Origin: Buttiauxella sp035271705
GTDB lineage: Bacteria > Pseudomonadota > Gammaproteobacteria > Enterobacterales > Enterobacteriaceae
Length of the DNA stretch: 55,186 nt
Direction: 5' to 3'
NCBI RefSeq assembly: GCF_035271705.1
Contig: NZ_DATERI010000077.1
Coordinates: 1-55,186 of the forward strand
Shown: positions 1 to 7,386 of the stretch, one piece after another
Layout: every line of letters begins with the position of its first letter
Position numbering within the stretch: the stretch's first letter is position 1
The notes under the pieces: model-generated
Told to the model about the DNA's origin: nothing
Database searches by the model: none
The model's input: only the letters and a program-made list of their open reading frames with translations
Translations under genes and position numbers: made by a program

Positions 1-642
1 GCGTTGCCCCCAGATCCCGGCGGCATTCACGACGACACTTGCGTAGAGATCCTGATGCTGTCGGATCTGGTGGTTGTAAACGCGCACTCCGCACACGCGG
101 TCTCCCTGACGAATCAGCCCGGTGACCGAGTGTGCGGTCAAAATTTCTGCTCCGTGTTCTCGGGCATCCAGCATATTGGCCGCGGTCAGGCGGAAAGGGT
201 CGACGGTGCCATCCGGCACCCGTACGGCACCGATAAGCTCAGGGTTTGCAGCAGGTTCCAGGCGTAGCGCTTCTTTAGGATCAAGCCGTTCGGCATCAAT
301 CCCTGCGTTCTGACAGGCGGTTATAAAAGTCGTTTGGAGCGCAAGATCATCTTCAGGAAGGGTGATAAACAAGCCATCGGAGCGTTCAATGCAATGGCGA
401 GCAATGCGCTTGAGGATACGGTTTTCTTCAATACACTCTCGGGCTGATTCACTATCCGTCATAGCGTAGCGAGCACCGCTGTGAAGTAAGCCATGATTAC
501 GGCCTGTGGCGCCGGTTGCGATATCGTGTCGTTCCAGCAGCAGGGTGTGTAACCCACGCCGTGCGCAGTCGCGAGCCATTCCCGCGCCCGTAGCACCCCC
601 ACCAATAATAATCACATCCCGTTCTTTGCATCCCGTCGCCAT
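1..642 (-). CDS. glpA: Anaerobic glycerol-3-phosphate dehydrogenase subunit A, N-terminal part
   Basis: GlpA is the FAD-containing catalytic subunit of the anaerobic membrane-associated dehydrogenase that oxidises sn-glycerol-3-phosphate to dihydroxyacetone phosphate. The window edge cuts it after 214 codons, so only the start is present. The N-terminus shows a Rossmann FAD-binding motif (IIIGGGATGAG, about residues 11-21) and the family blocks HDIATGATGRNHGLLHSGAR and VPDGTVDPFRLTAANMLDA. The ATG at 640-642 follows an AGGAG ribosome site. It is divergent from glpT across 239 bp, the same arrangement as E. coli glpT/glpABC, which implies shared GlpR and CRP control. Identification is by close similarity to E. 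coli GlpA recalled from memory. Confidence 0.96.
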   Translation of the reverse strand, partial: MATGCKERDVIIIGGGATGAGMARDCARRGLHTLLLERHDIATGATGRNHGLLHSGARYAMTDSESARECIEENRILKRIARHCIERSDGLFITLPEDDLALQTTFITACQNAGIDAERLDPKEALRLEPAANPELIGAVRVPDGTVDPFRLTAANMLDAREHGAEILTAHSVTGLIRQGDRVCGVRVYNHQIRQHQDLYASVVVNAAGIWGQR

Positions 643-881
643 GTTCTGCTCCTGACAAATTGCTTTGGGACTATTCAGCCACAGATAAAGAAATGAATGT
701 TTGATATCGAGCAAATTCGAAAACAAAACGAAAGCAAAGTGTGATTTGATGCACCTTTTCGAGAGTTTGTAATAAAAATGTAATATGTTGTGGGGTGTTT
801 CACACTAACCTGGCGGGATATTCCTTAACATGCGCTCGCAAAAGAACATTGCTTCACTAAAAAATTGCCACGGAGGCATTT
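643..881. promoter_or_regulatory. Divergent glpA/glpT control region with CRP-like and GlpR-like sites
   Basis: The intergenic region holds two CRP-like sites. One at 741-756 has a good left half (TGTGA) and a weaker right half. One at 790-805 reads TGTGG-N6-TCACA. Several TTCGAA and AACGAA-type half sites between about 699 and 735 resemble the AT-rich GlpR operator. In E. coli this divergent pair is repressed by GlpR and activated by CRP. The assignment rests on motif likeness and that context; exact operator limits cannot be given by eye. Confidence 0.55.
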
Positions 882-2240
882 ATGCTGAGTATATTCAAAC
901 CTGCGGCGCATCAATCAACGCTAAAGACAGAACATATTGATCCGACTTATCGACGTCTGCGCTGGCAGATTTTTATGGGGATTTTCTTCGGTTACGCTGC
1001 CTATTATCTGGTACGTAAAAATTTCACGCTGGCGATGCCTTATCTTATCGAGCAAGGTTTTTCACGGGGTGACCTGGGTTTTGCACTTTCTGGGATATCC
1101 ATTGCTTACGGTTTCTCGAAATTCATTATGGGGTCGGTTTCTGACCGCTCCAATCCGCGCGTTTTCTTACCTGCCGGTTTGATTCTGGCGGCAGCCGTCA
1201 TGCTGTTTATGGGTTTTGTACCGTGGGCGACATCCAGCATTGCGGTGATGTTTGTATTGCTGTTTTTATGTGGTTGGTTCCAGGGAATGGGCTGGCCACC
1301 TTGTGGACGTACGATGGTCCACTGGTGGTCGAAGAAAGAACGTGGGGGAATTGTTTCCGTCTGGAACTGCGCCCATAACGTCGGCGGTGGCCTTCCACCA
1401 CTCCTGTTCCTGTTGGGAATGGCGTGGTTCAACGACTGGCATGCCGCGCTGTACATGCCGGCTTTCGGGGCTATCCTGGTGGCATTGATTGCATTTGGTT
1501 TGATGCGAGATACCCCGCAGTCTTGCGGGTTGCCATCAATCGAAGACTATAAAAACGATTATCCAGAAGACTACAGTGAAAGTGCCGAAGAAGAACTGAC
1601 AGCCAAACAGATCTTCATGCAGTACGTTTTCCCGAACCGTTTGCTGTGGTATATCGCCATTGCTAACGTTTTCGTTTACTTACTGCGTTACGGTATTCTC
1701 GACTGGTCGCCAACGTATCTGAAAGAAGTGAAACATTTCGCGCTGGATAAATCCTCCTGGGCATATTTCTTGTATGAATATGCGGGGATACCAGGAACGC
1801 TGCTTTGTGGTTGGATGTCAGACAAAGTCTTTAAAGGCAACCGTGGCGCAACCGGCGTGTTCTTTATGATTCTGGTGACTATCGCAACGGTCGTGTATTG
1901 GCTAAACCCTCCAGGTAATCCAGGCGTGGATATGGCGTGCATGATTATCATCGGCTTCCTGATTTATGGCCCTGTAATGTTAATTGGCCTGCATGCACTT
2001 GAACTGGCACCGAAAAAAGCCGCAGGGACTGCAGCGGGCTTCACCGGATTATTTGGCTATCTTGGGGGCTCTGTCGCCGCAAGCGCGATTGTCGGCTACA
2101 CGGTAGATTTCTTCGGCTGGGACGGTGGTTTTATGGTGATGATCGGCGGCAGTATCATGGCCGTGATTCTGTTGCTGGTGGTGATGGTGGGTGAGAACAA
2201 ACAACACCAACAACTGAAAGCCAGAGAGAGTCATCTTTAA
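882..2240 (+). CDS. glpT: Glycerol-3-phosphate:phosphate antiporter
   Basis: GlpT is an inner-membrane major facilitator superfamily antiporter that imports sn-glycerol-3-phosphate in exchange for phosphate, and is also the usual entry route for fosfomycin. The protein is 452 residues, the same length as E. coli GlpT as I recall it. About twelve hydrophobic segments are visible in two halves separated by a charged central loop near residues 215-245. Conserved blocks include YYLVRKNFTLAMPYL and GWFQGMGWPPCGRTMVHWW. The ATG follows a GGAGG site. The usual downstream partner glpQ is absent: a terminator and the convergent yfaE follow directly. Confidence 0.97.
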   Translation: MLSIFKPAAHQSTLKTEHIDPTYRRLRWQIFMGIFFGYAAYYLVRKNFTLAMPYLIEQGFSRGDLGFALSGISIAYGFSKFIMGSVSDRSNPRVFLPAGLILAAAVMLFMGFVPWATSSIAVMFVLLFLCGWFQGMGWPPCGRTMVHWWSKKERGGIVSVWNCAHNVGGGLPPLLFLLGMAWFNDWHAALYMPAFGAILVALIAFGLMRDTPQSCGLPSIEDYKNDYPEDYSESAEEELTAKQIFMQYVFPNRLLWYIAIANVFVYLLRYGILDWSPTYLKEVKHFALDKSSWAYFLYEYAGIPGTLLCGWMSDKVFKGNRGATGVFFMILVTIATVVYWLNPPGNPGVDMACMIIIGFLIYGPVMLIGLHALELAPKKAAGTAAGFTGLFGYLGGSVAASAIVGYTVDFFGWDGGFMVMIGGSIMAVILLLVVMVGENKQHQQLKARESHL

Positions 2241-2250
2241 TCAATAAAAA

Positions 2251-2305
2251 ACCTCCCGTGTGATGTAAACCGTCCAACTTTATGGGGTCAGTTCACGCGG
2301 GAGGT
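2251..2305. terminator. Bidirectional terminator between glpT and yfaE, with an unusual long loop
   Basis: A 13-bp near-perfect stem (2251-2263 with 2293-2305, one G-U type pair) is flanked by A-rich sequence on the left and T-rich sequence on the right, so it can end transcripts from both convergent genes. The loop is 29 nt, long for an intrinsic terminator. It carries a stretch that resembles an IS3-family insertion sequence end (see findings). Confidence 0.8.
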
Positions 2306-2309
2306 TCTT

Positions 2310-2564
2310 TTACATCTCGATTTCGATATCGCCCTGCGCCTGGCAGCAACAGGGCAGTATTTCACCCGGTTGGATAAACGCCAGTGGTTCGGTAAGCCAC
2401 TTAACCTGGCCGGCAATTAAACGCGTACGGCAGGAGCCGCAATACCCTTCCCGACACTGATATTCCACGGCAACCTGGTGCGACTCAAGCGTTGCCAGAA
2501 GAGAAGGGTGTTCTTCTTCACACAAGACCTGTGTCCCGGTGATTCGTAGCGTAATGCGGCTCAT
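2310..2564 (-). CDS. yfaE: 2Fe-2S ferredoxin for ribonucleotide reductase cofactor maintenance
   Basis: YfaE is a small plant-type ferredoxin that supplies electrons to regenerate the diferric-tyrosyl radical cofactor of NrdB. The 84-residue product has the cluster pattern with Cys37, Cys42 and Cys45 (QCREGYCGSC) and a CCC run at 72-74 that supplies the fourth ligand. It begins 3 bp after the nrdB stop codon, so it is the last gene of nrdA-nrdB-yfaE. Length and arrangement match E. coli. Confidence 0.95.
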   Translation of the reverse strand: MSRITLRITGTQVLCEEEHPSLLATLESHQVAVEYQCREGYCGSCRTRLIAGQVKWLTEPLAFIQPGEILPCCCQAQGDIEIEM

Positions 2565-2567
2565 CGT

Positions 2568-3698
2568 TTACAGCTGGAAATCGCTGAAACCGTCGGTGTT
2601 AACTTCAGAATCAATCTGACCCACCAGATAAGAACTCACTTCCACTTCTTGCGGCGCAACCTGCACGTTGTCAGACACAAGCCAGGCATTGATCCATGGG
2701 ATTGGGTTTGAACGTGTTTTGAATGGCAGATCCAGACCCACACCCTGCATGCGGATATTGGTAATATAATCAACATATTGGCAAAGAATGTCTTTGTTCA
2801 GACCAATCATTGAACCGTCGCGGAACAGATAGCTGGCCCACTCTTTTTCTTGTTCAGCCGCCAACACGAACAGGTCATAACATTCCTGGCGGCATTCCTG
2901 CGCGATTTCTGCCATTTCAGGATCGTCTTCACCGGAACGCATCAGGTTCAGCATGTGCTGAGTCCCGGTCAGGTGCAGGGCTTCGTCGCGGGCAATCAGT
3001 TTGATGATTTTCGCGTTGCCTTCCATCAGTTCGCGCTCGGCGAAAGCGAAAGAACAGGCGAAGCTGACGTAGAAGCGAATTGCTTCCAGTGCGTTTACGC
3101 TCATCAGGCATAAATAGAGTTGACGCTTCAGAGCACGCAGATTCACGGTCACGGTTTTACCATTCACGTTGTGCGTACCTTCACCCAGCAAATGCCAGTA
3201 GCTGGTCATCTCAATCAACCTGTCGTAGTAACCTGAGATATCTTTCGCGCGCTTCAGGATTTCCTGGTTGGTCACGATATCGTCAAACACAATCGCCGGA
3301 TCGTTAACGATGTTACGGATGATGTGGGTGTAAGAGCGTGAGTGGATAGTTTCGGAAAACGCCCACGTTTCAACCCAGGTTTCCAGCTCAGGGATGGAAA
3401 TCAGCGGCAGCAGGGCAACGTTCGGGCTACGACCCTGAATGGAATCCAGCAGTGTCTGGTATTTCAGGTTGCTGATGAAAATGTGCTTCTCGTGATCAGG
3501 TAAGGCTTGATAGTCGATGCGGTCACGGGAGACGTCCACCTCTTCCGGGCGCCAGAAGAAGGAAAGTTGCTTTTCAATCAGCTTTTCGAAGATGTCATAT
3601 TTTTGCTGATCGTAGCGTGCAACGTTAACCGACTGGCCAAAGAACATAGGTTCCGCAAGCTGGTCGTTTTTCGTCTGTGAAAAAGTGGTGTAAGCCAT
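2568..3698 (-). CDS. nrdB: Class Ia ribonucleoside-diphosphate reductase, beta subunit
   Basis: NrdB carries the diferric-tyrosyl radical that drives reduction of ribonucleoside diphosphates to deoxyribonucleotides, as the beta2 partner of NrdA. The start chosen (cat at 3696-3698) gives MAYTTFSQTKNDQ and 376 residues, the E. coli length; an in-frame start 14 codons upstream would run into the intergenic hairpin. The radical tyrosine sits in HSRSYTH (Tyr123 counting Met; Tyr122 in E. coli numbering). Iron-ligand segments around ETW, FAERELMEG and ARDEALHLTG are intact. The C-terminal tail that docks to NrdA is present. It is co-directional with nrdA, 59 bp downstream. Confidence 0.98.
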   Translation of the reverse strand: MAYTTFSQTKNDQLAEPMFFGQSVNVARYDQQKYDIFEKLIEKQLSFFWRPEEVDVSRDRIDYQALPDHEKHIFISNLKYQTLLDSIQGRSPNVALLPLISIPELETWVETWAFSETIHSRSYTHIIRNIVNDPAIVFDDIVTNQEILKRAKDISGYYDRLIEMTSYWHLLGEGTHNVNGKTVTVNLRALKRQLYLCLMSVNALEAIRFYVSFACSFAFAERELMEGNAKIIKLIARDEALHLTGTQHMLNLMRSGEDDPEMAEIAQECRQECYDLFVLAAEQEKEWASYLFRDGSMIGLNKDILCQYVDYITNIRMQGVGLDLPFKTRSNPIPWINAWLVSDNVQVAPQEVEVSSYLVGQIDSEVNTDGFSDFQL

Positions 3699-3726
3699 GA
3701 AATCAAATCCTGTCATGCGTTGAAAA

Positions 3727-3752
3727 AATCCCCTCAGCAAGGTGAGGGGATT
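3727..3752 (-). terminator. Hairpin between nrdA and nrdB
   Basis: A perfect 10-bp stem (3727-3736 with 3743-3752) with a 6-nt loop lies between nrdA and nrdB. On the transcribed strand it is followed by six U residues, so it looks like an intrinsic terminator inside an operon. It may act as a partial terminator or as an mRNA stability element that sets the NrdA:NrdB ratio. That role is inference. Confidence 0.65.
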
Positions 3753-3757
3753 TTAAG

Positions 3758-6043
3758 TTAGATTTTACATGCGCCGCTTTCGCAGCCATCGTCCTGGATT
3801 GAAGGTGCCAGGTCGTCTTGTGCATCTTCCGCGCCATCACGGGTGTTTTGATAATAAAGTGTTTTGACACCGAATTTATAGGCGGTAAGCAAATCTTTGA
3901 GCAACTGCTGCATCGGCACCTTGCCTGACGCGAAGCGCGATGGGTCGTAGTTGGTGTTTGCTGAGATCGACTGGTCGATAAATTTCTGCATCACACCCAC
4001 TAATTGCAGGTAGCCGTCGTTGTTTGGCAGGTCCCACAGCAGCTCATACTTGTCCTTCAGTATTTCATAATCCGGCACAACCTGGCGCAGGATACCGTCT
4101 TTCGACGCTTTAATGCTGATATGGCCGCGTGGAGGCTCGATACCATTGGTCGCGTTGGAAATTTGCGACGAAGTCTCAGACGGCATCAATGCAGAAAGTG
4201 TGGAGTTACGCAGGCCGTGAGTTTTAATCGACTCACGCAGGGTTTCCCAGTCCAGATGCAGCGGCTCGTTGCTGACGACATCCAGGTCTTTCTTGTAGGT
4301 GTCGATAGGCAGAATGCCTTTTGCGTAAGTGGTTTCGTTGAACCACAGGCAAGGACCTTGCTCTTTGGCCAGCTCGTTCGACGCTTTCAGCAGGTAATAC
4401 TGAATGGCTTCGAAGGTTCTGTGCGTCAGGTTGTTTGCGCTGCCATCGGAGTAACGAACGCCATTTTTCGCCAGGTAGTAAGCGTAGTTAATCACGCCGA
4501 CACCCAGAGTACGGCGACCCATCGCACCACGTTTTGCGGCAACGATTGGGTAATCCTGGTAATCCAGCAATGCATCCAAAGCACGGACCGCCAGAACGGC
4601 CAGCTCTTCCAGCTCATCCAGACTTTTGATAGCGCCAAGGTTAAATGCAGACAACGTACACAGCGCGATTTCACCGTCTTCATCGTTGATGTCATTCATT
4701 GGCTTAGTCGGCAGCGCAATTTCCAGACACAGGTTGGACTGGCGCACTGGCGCGATAGTTGGATCAAACGGGCTGTGGGTGTTGCAGTGGTCAACGTTCT
4801 GGATGTAGATACGGCCAGTAGACGCACGTTCTTGCATCATCAGTGAAAACAGCTCAACGGCTTTTACGCGTTGCTTACGGATAGTGCTGTCTTTTTCGTA
4901 TTTTGTGTACAACTGCTCAAACTTTTCCTGATCGGCAAAGAATGCATCGTACAGGCCTGGAACGTCAGAGGGGCTGAACAGTGTGATGTCTTCGCCTTTC
5001 AGCAAACGGGTGTACATCAGTTTGTTGATTTGTACGCCGTAATCCATGTGACGCACGCGGTTGCCTTCAACACCACGGTTGTTTTTCAGTACCAGCAGGC
5101 TTTCGACTTCCAGGTGCCACATTGGATAGAACAGCGTGGCAGCACCGCCACGCACGCCGCCCTGAGAGCAGGATTTCACTGCAGTCTGGAAGTGTTTGTA
5201 GAACGGAATACAACCAGTATGGAACGCTTCGCCACCGCGAATTGGGCTACCCAACGCACGAATACGACCGGCGTTGATACCAATACCAGCACGTTGGGAA
5301 ACGTATTTCACAATCGCGCTGGAGGTCGCGTTGATGGAGTCCAGGCTGTCGCCACACTCGATCAGAACGCAAGAGCTGAACTGGCGAGTTGGGGTGCGCA
5401 CGCCAGACATAATCGGCGTAGGCAGAGAAATTTTGAAGGTAGATACTGCATCGTAAAAACGCTTCACATAGCTCAGGCGGGTTTCACGTGGATAGCCTGA
5501 GAACAGGCACGCGGCAACCAGAATATAGAGGAACTGTGCGCTTTCGTAGATTTCACCGGTGACACGGTTCTGAACCAGGTACTTGCCTTCGAGCTGTTTA
5601 ACTGCGGCGTAAGAGAAGCTCAGGTCGCGGTTATGGTCGAGATAATCGTCCATCTGCTTGAACTCTTCTTCCGTGTAGTCTTCCAGCAGATGTAGATCGT
5701 ATTTGCCCATCTCAACCATTTTCACAACATGGTTGTAAAGTTTAGGTGGCTCGAACTCACCGTATGCTTTTTTACGCAGATGGAAAACGGCCAGACGTGC
5801 CGCCAGATACTGATAATCCGGCGCATCACGAGAAATTAAATCTGCCGCAGCTTTGATGATTGTTTCATGAATGTCAGAGGTTTTGATGCCGTCATAAAAC
5901 TGAATGTGCGAGCGCAGTTCAACTTGCGATACGGATACGTTATTCAGACCTTCAGCGGCCCAATCCAGAACTCGGTGGATTTTATCCAGATCGATTCGCT
6001 CAGTGCGACCGTCACGTTTTGTAACCAGCAGACTCTGATTCAT
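3758..6043 (-). CDS. nrdA: Class Ia ribonucleoside-diphosphate reductase, alpha (catalytic) subunit
   Basis: NrdA is the large subunit that reduces NDPs to dNDPs and carries the allosteric sites. The start at 6041-6043 (MNQSLLVTKRDG) gives 761 residues, as in E. coli; a start 13 codons upstream is possible but departs from the family. The N-terminal ATP-cone is visible in the first ~95 residues. The catalytic barrel contains the family blocks RQFSSCVLIECGDSLDSINA and RQSNLCLEIALPT. The C-terminal redox pair Cys754 and Cys759 lies in CESGACKI. The gene heads nrdA-nrdB-yfaE, and its promoter region has DnaA and NrdR sites. Confidence 0.98.
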   Translation of the reverse strand: MNQSLLVTKRDGRTERIDLDKIHRVLDWAAEGLNNVSVSQVELRSHIQFYDGIKTSDIHETIIKAAADLISRDAPDYQYLAARLAVFHLRKKAYGEFEPPKLYNHVVKMVEMGKYDLHLLEDYTEEEFKQMDDYLDHNRDLSFSYAAVKQLEGKYLVQNRVTGEIYESAQFLYILVAACLFSGYPRETRLSYVKRFYDAVSTFKISLPTPIMSGVRTPTRQFSSCVLIECGDSLDSINATSSAIVKYVSQRAGIGINAGRIRALGSPIRGGEAFHTGCIPFYKHFQTAVKSCSQGGVRGGAATLFYPMWHLEVESLLVLKNNRGVEGNRVRHMDYGVQINKLMYTRLLKGEDITLFSPSDVPGLYDAFFADQEKFEQLYTKYEKDSTIRKQRVKAVELFSLMMQERASTGRIYIQNVDHCNTHSPFDPTIAPVRQSNLCLEIALPTKPMNDINDEDGEIALCTLSAFNLGAIKSLDELEELAVLAVRALDALLDYQDYPIVAAKRGAMGRRTLGVGVINYAYYLAKNGVRYSDGSANNLTHRTFEAIQYYLLKASNELAKEQGPCLWFNETTYAKGILPIDTYKKDLDVVSNEPLHLDWETLRESIKTHGLRNSTLSALMPSETSSQISNATNGIEPPRGHISIKASKDGILRQVVPDYEILKDKYELLWDLPNNDGYLQLVGVMQKFIDQSISANTNYDPSRFASGKVPMQQLLKDLLTAYKFGVKTLYYQNTRDGAEDAQDDLAPSIQDDGCESGACKI

Positions 6044-6082
6044 GTGAGTTTGTACCTGTCCGTGAAATGAAAAATGCCCCAT

Positions 6083-6122
6083 TTATCCACAGCCGGCCAC
6101 TTGTGGCTAACCTTGTGGATAA
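6083..6122. promoter_or_regulatory. Paired DnaA boxes upstream of nrdA
   Basis: Two perfect consensus DnaA boxes in opposite orientation, TTATCCACA at 6083-6091 and TGTGGATAA at 6114-6122, lie 40-80 bp upstream of the nrdA start. In E. coli DnaA binds paired boxes here and ties nrdAB expression to replication. The sequence match is exact; function is inferred from E. coli. Confidence 0.85.
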
Positions 6123-6125
6123 ATA

Positions 6126-6167
6126 CTACATGTAGGGGGTTGTGGATTACTTAATCACTATATGGTG
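6126..6167. promoter_or_regulatory. Tandem NrdR boxes upstream of nrdA
   Basis: Two partly palindromic sequences, CTACATGTAG (6126-6135) and CACTATATGGTG (6156-6167), have centres 31 bp apart, close to three helical turns. Paired boxes with this spacing are the signature of NrdR, the ATP/dATP-sensing repressor of ribonucleotide reductase genes. Assignment is by pattern, spacing and position. Confidence 0.7.
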
Positions 6168-6366
6168 AGTATTCTAGTAACTAATCGATTGAGAACAAGT
6201 ATTGATTTCGCGAAAGAATTGAGGTTGTGACAACCCAAATTCTCTAAGTCCACGTCACGTAAGGCTTGTGACAATTGTCAATGGGATGCAAAAAAAATGA
6301 TATTTTTTATCGGGTGCTGATTTCTTAAACGTCATCGATAATCGCGCGGTTTGATACCGCGCAATT

Positions 6367-6491
6367 TATACCCGTCATACTTCAAGCTGTGGGGGGGGCA
6401 GCACTCTCTGACCCCAGTCACTGACTTTAGGAAGCTCCTGGGGATAAGCTCTCTTGCCGCCTACCCACAACTCGAATGATTTAGGGTATAC
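6367..6491 (-). repeat. ERIC element between ubiG and nrdA
   Basis: A roughly 125-bp imperfect palindrome with the outer end ATACCCGTCATACTTCAAG and an inner GAAGCTCCTGGGGAT block typical of enterobacterial repetitive intergenic consensus elements. It lies upstream of nrdA and just downstream of ubiG, where E. coli carries yfaL. The arm near 6391-6400 has a run of G that departs from the consensus. Confidence 0.9.
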
Positions 6492-6518
6492 AGTTTTATT
6501 TTATGAAAAGCTGTTTAG

Positions 6519-7238
6519 TTAACTCTCAGTGTGCAACATGTAGTTAACATCAACACCTGGGGCGAGTTTGAACGTGTTAGTCAGCGGGTTGAAATGCAGG
6601 CCCGTCATGTGGCGCTCACGCAACTGAGTCTCATCAACCCAGGAAAGTAATTCTGCGGGTTTGATAAACTTCTTAATGTCATGCGTGCCTTTTGGCACCA
6701 TGCGTAGAATGTACTCCGCACCGACTACGGCCATCAGCCACGATTTGCCATTACGGTTAAGCGTGGAGAAAAAGACATGACCGCCGGGTTTCACTAATTT
6801 TGCGCAGGCTCTAACCACCGATTTCGGGTCAGGCACATGCTCCAGCATTTCCATACAGGTGACGACGTCATACTGACCGGCATGTTTTTCAGCGTGTTGT
6901 TCAACGGTTTCCTGAACGTAATCCACCTGAATGCCGCTTTCCAGCGCATGAAGTTTAGCGACTTGTAGCGGCTCGAAACCCATATCGAGCCCGGTCACTG
7001 TAGCGCCTTCGCGAGCCATACTTTCTGCCAAAATACCGCCACCACAGCCGACATCAAGCACCGTTTTACCGAACAACCCACCAGCACGCTGGTTGATATA
7101 ACCCAAACGCAGCGGGTTAATGCGATGCAGTGGTTTAAATTCGCCTTCTAAATCCCACCAGCGCGAGGCAACGGCTTCGAATTTTGCGATTTCATTATGG
7201 TCGACGTTGTGGATCACCGGTTGGTTTTCGGCATTCAT
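6519..7238 (-). CDS. ubiG: Ubiquinone biosynthesis O-methyltransferase
   Basis: UbiG carries out the two SAM-dependent O-methylations in ubiquinone synthesis. The SAM-binding motif VLDVGCGGG and the block DVVTCMEMLEHVPDP are intact. The ATG at 7236-7238 gives MNAENQPVIHNVDH and 239 residues, one short of E. coli. A GTG four codons upstream directly abuts the AAGGA ribosome site, leaving no spacing, so the ATG is preferred. It is divergent from gyrA, as in E. coli. No clear intrinsic terminator follows; an ERIC element begins about 28 bp beyond the stop. Confidence 0.96.
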   Translation of the reverse strand: MNAENQPVIHNVDHNEIAKFEAVASRWWDLEGEFKPLHRINPLRLGYINQRAGGLFGKTVLDVGCGGGILAESMAREGATVTGLDMGFEPLQVAKLHALESGIQVDYVQETVEQHAEKHAGQYDVVTCMEMLEHVPDPKSVVRACAKLVKPGGHVFFSTLNRNGKSWLMAVVGAEYILRMVPKGTHDIKKFIKPAELLSWVDETQLRERHMTGLHFNPLTNTFKLAPGVDVNYMLHTES

Positions 7239-7336
7239 AGGGCTACTCACTCCTTACTCGTTTCGTGGCGGGAGTATATCAGTCAATTCTCTGTAGGCGA
7301 ACGTGTTCTGGTTTCCCCACAGTAGGGCGATTGTGT

Positions 7337-7342
7337 TATAAT
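7337..7342 (+). promoter_or_regulatory. gyrA promoter -10 box
   Basis: A perfect TATAAT lies about 45 bp upstream of the gyrA ATG in the ubiG/gyrA divergent region. The matching -35 region near 7314 is poor, which fits the weak, supercoiling-sensitive gyr promoters of E. coli. Start-site mapping would be needed to confirm it. Confidence 0.6.
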
Positions 7343-7386
7343 TTGCGACCTTTGAATCCGGGACACAGTAGAGGGATAGCGGATAC

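Noticed and set aside
4004..4846. 280-codon frame antisense to nrdA
   Set aside because: It lies wholly opposite a highly conserved gene and its product resembles no family; it is a by-product of codon use in nrdA.
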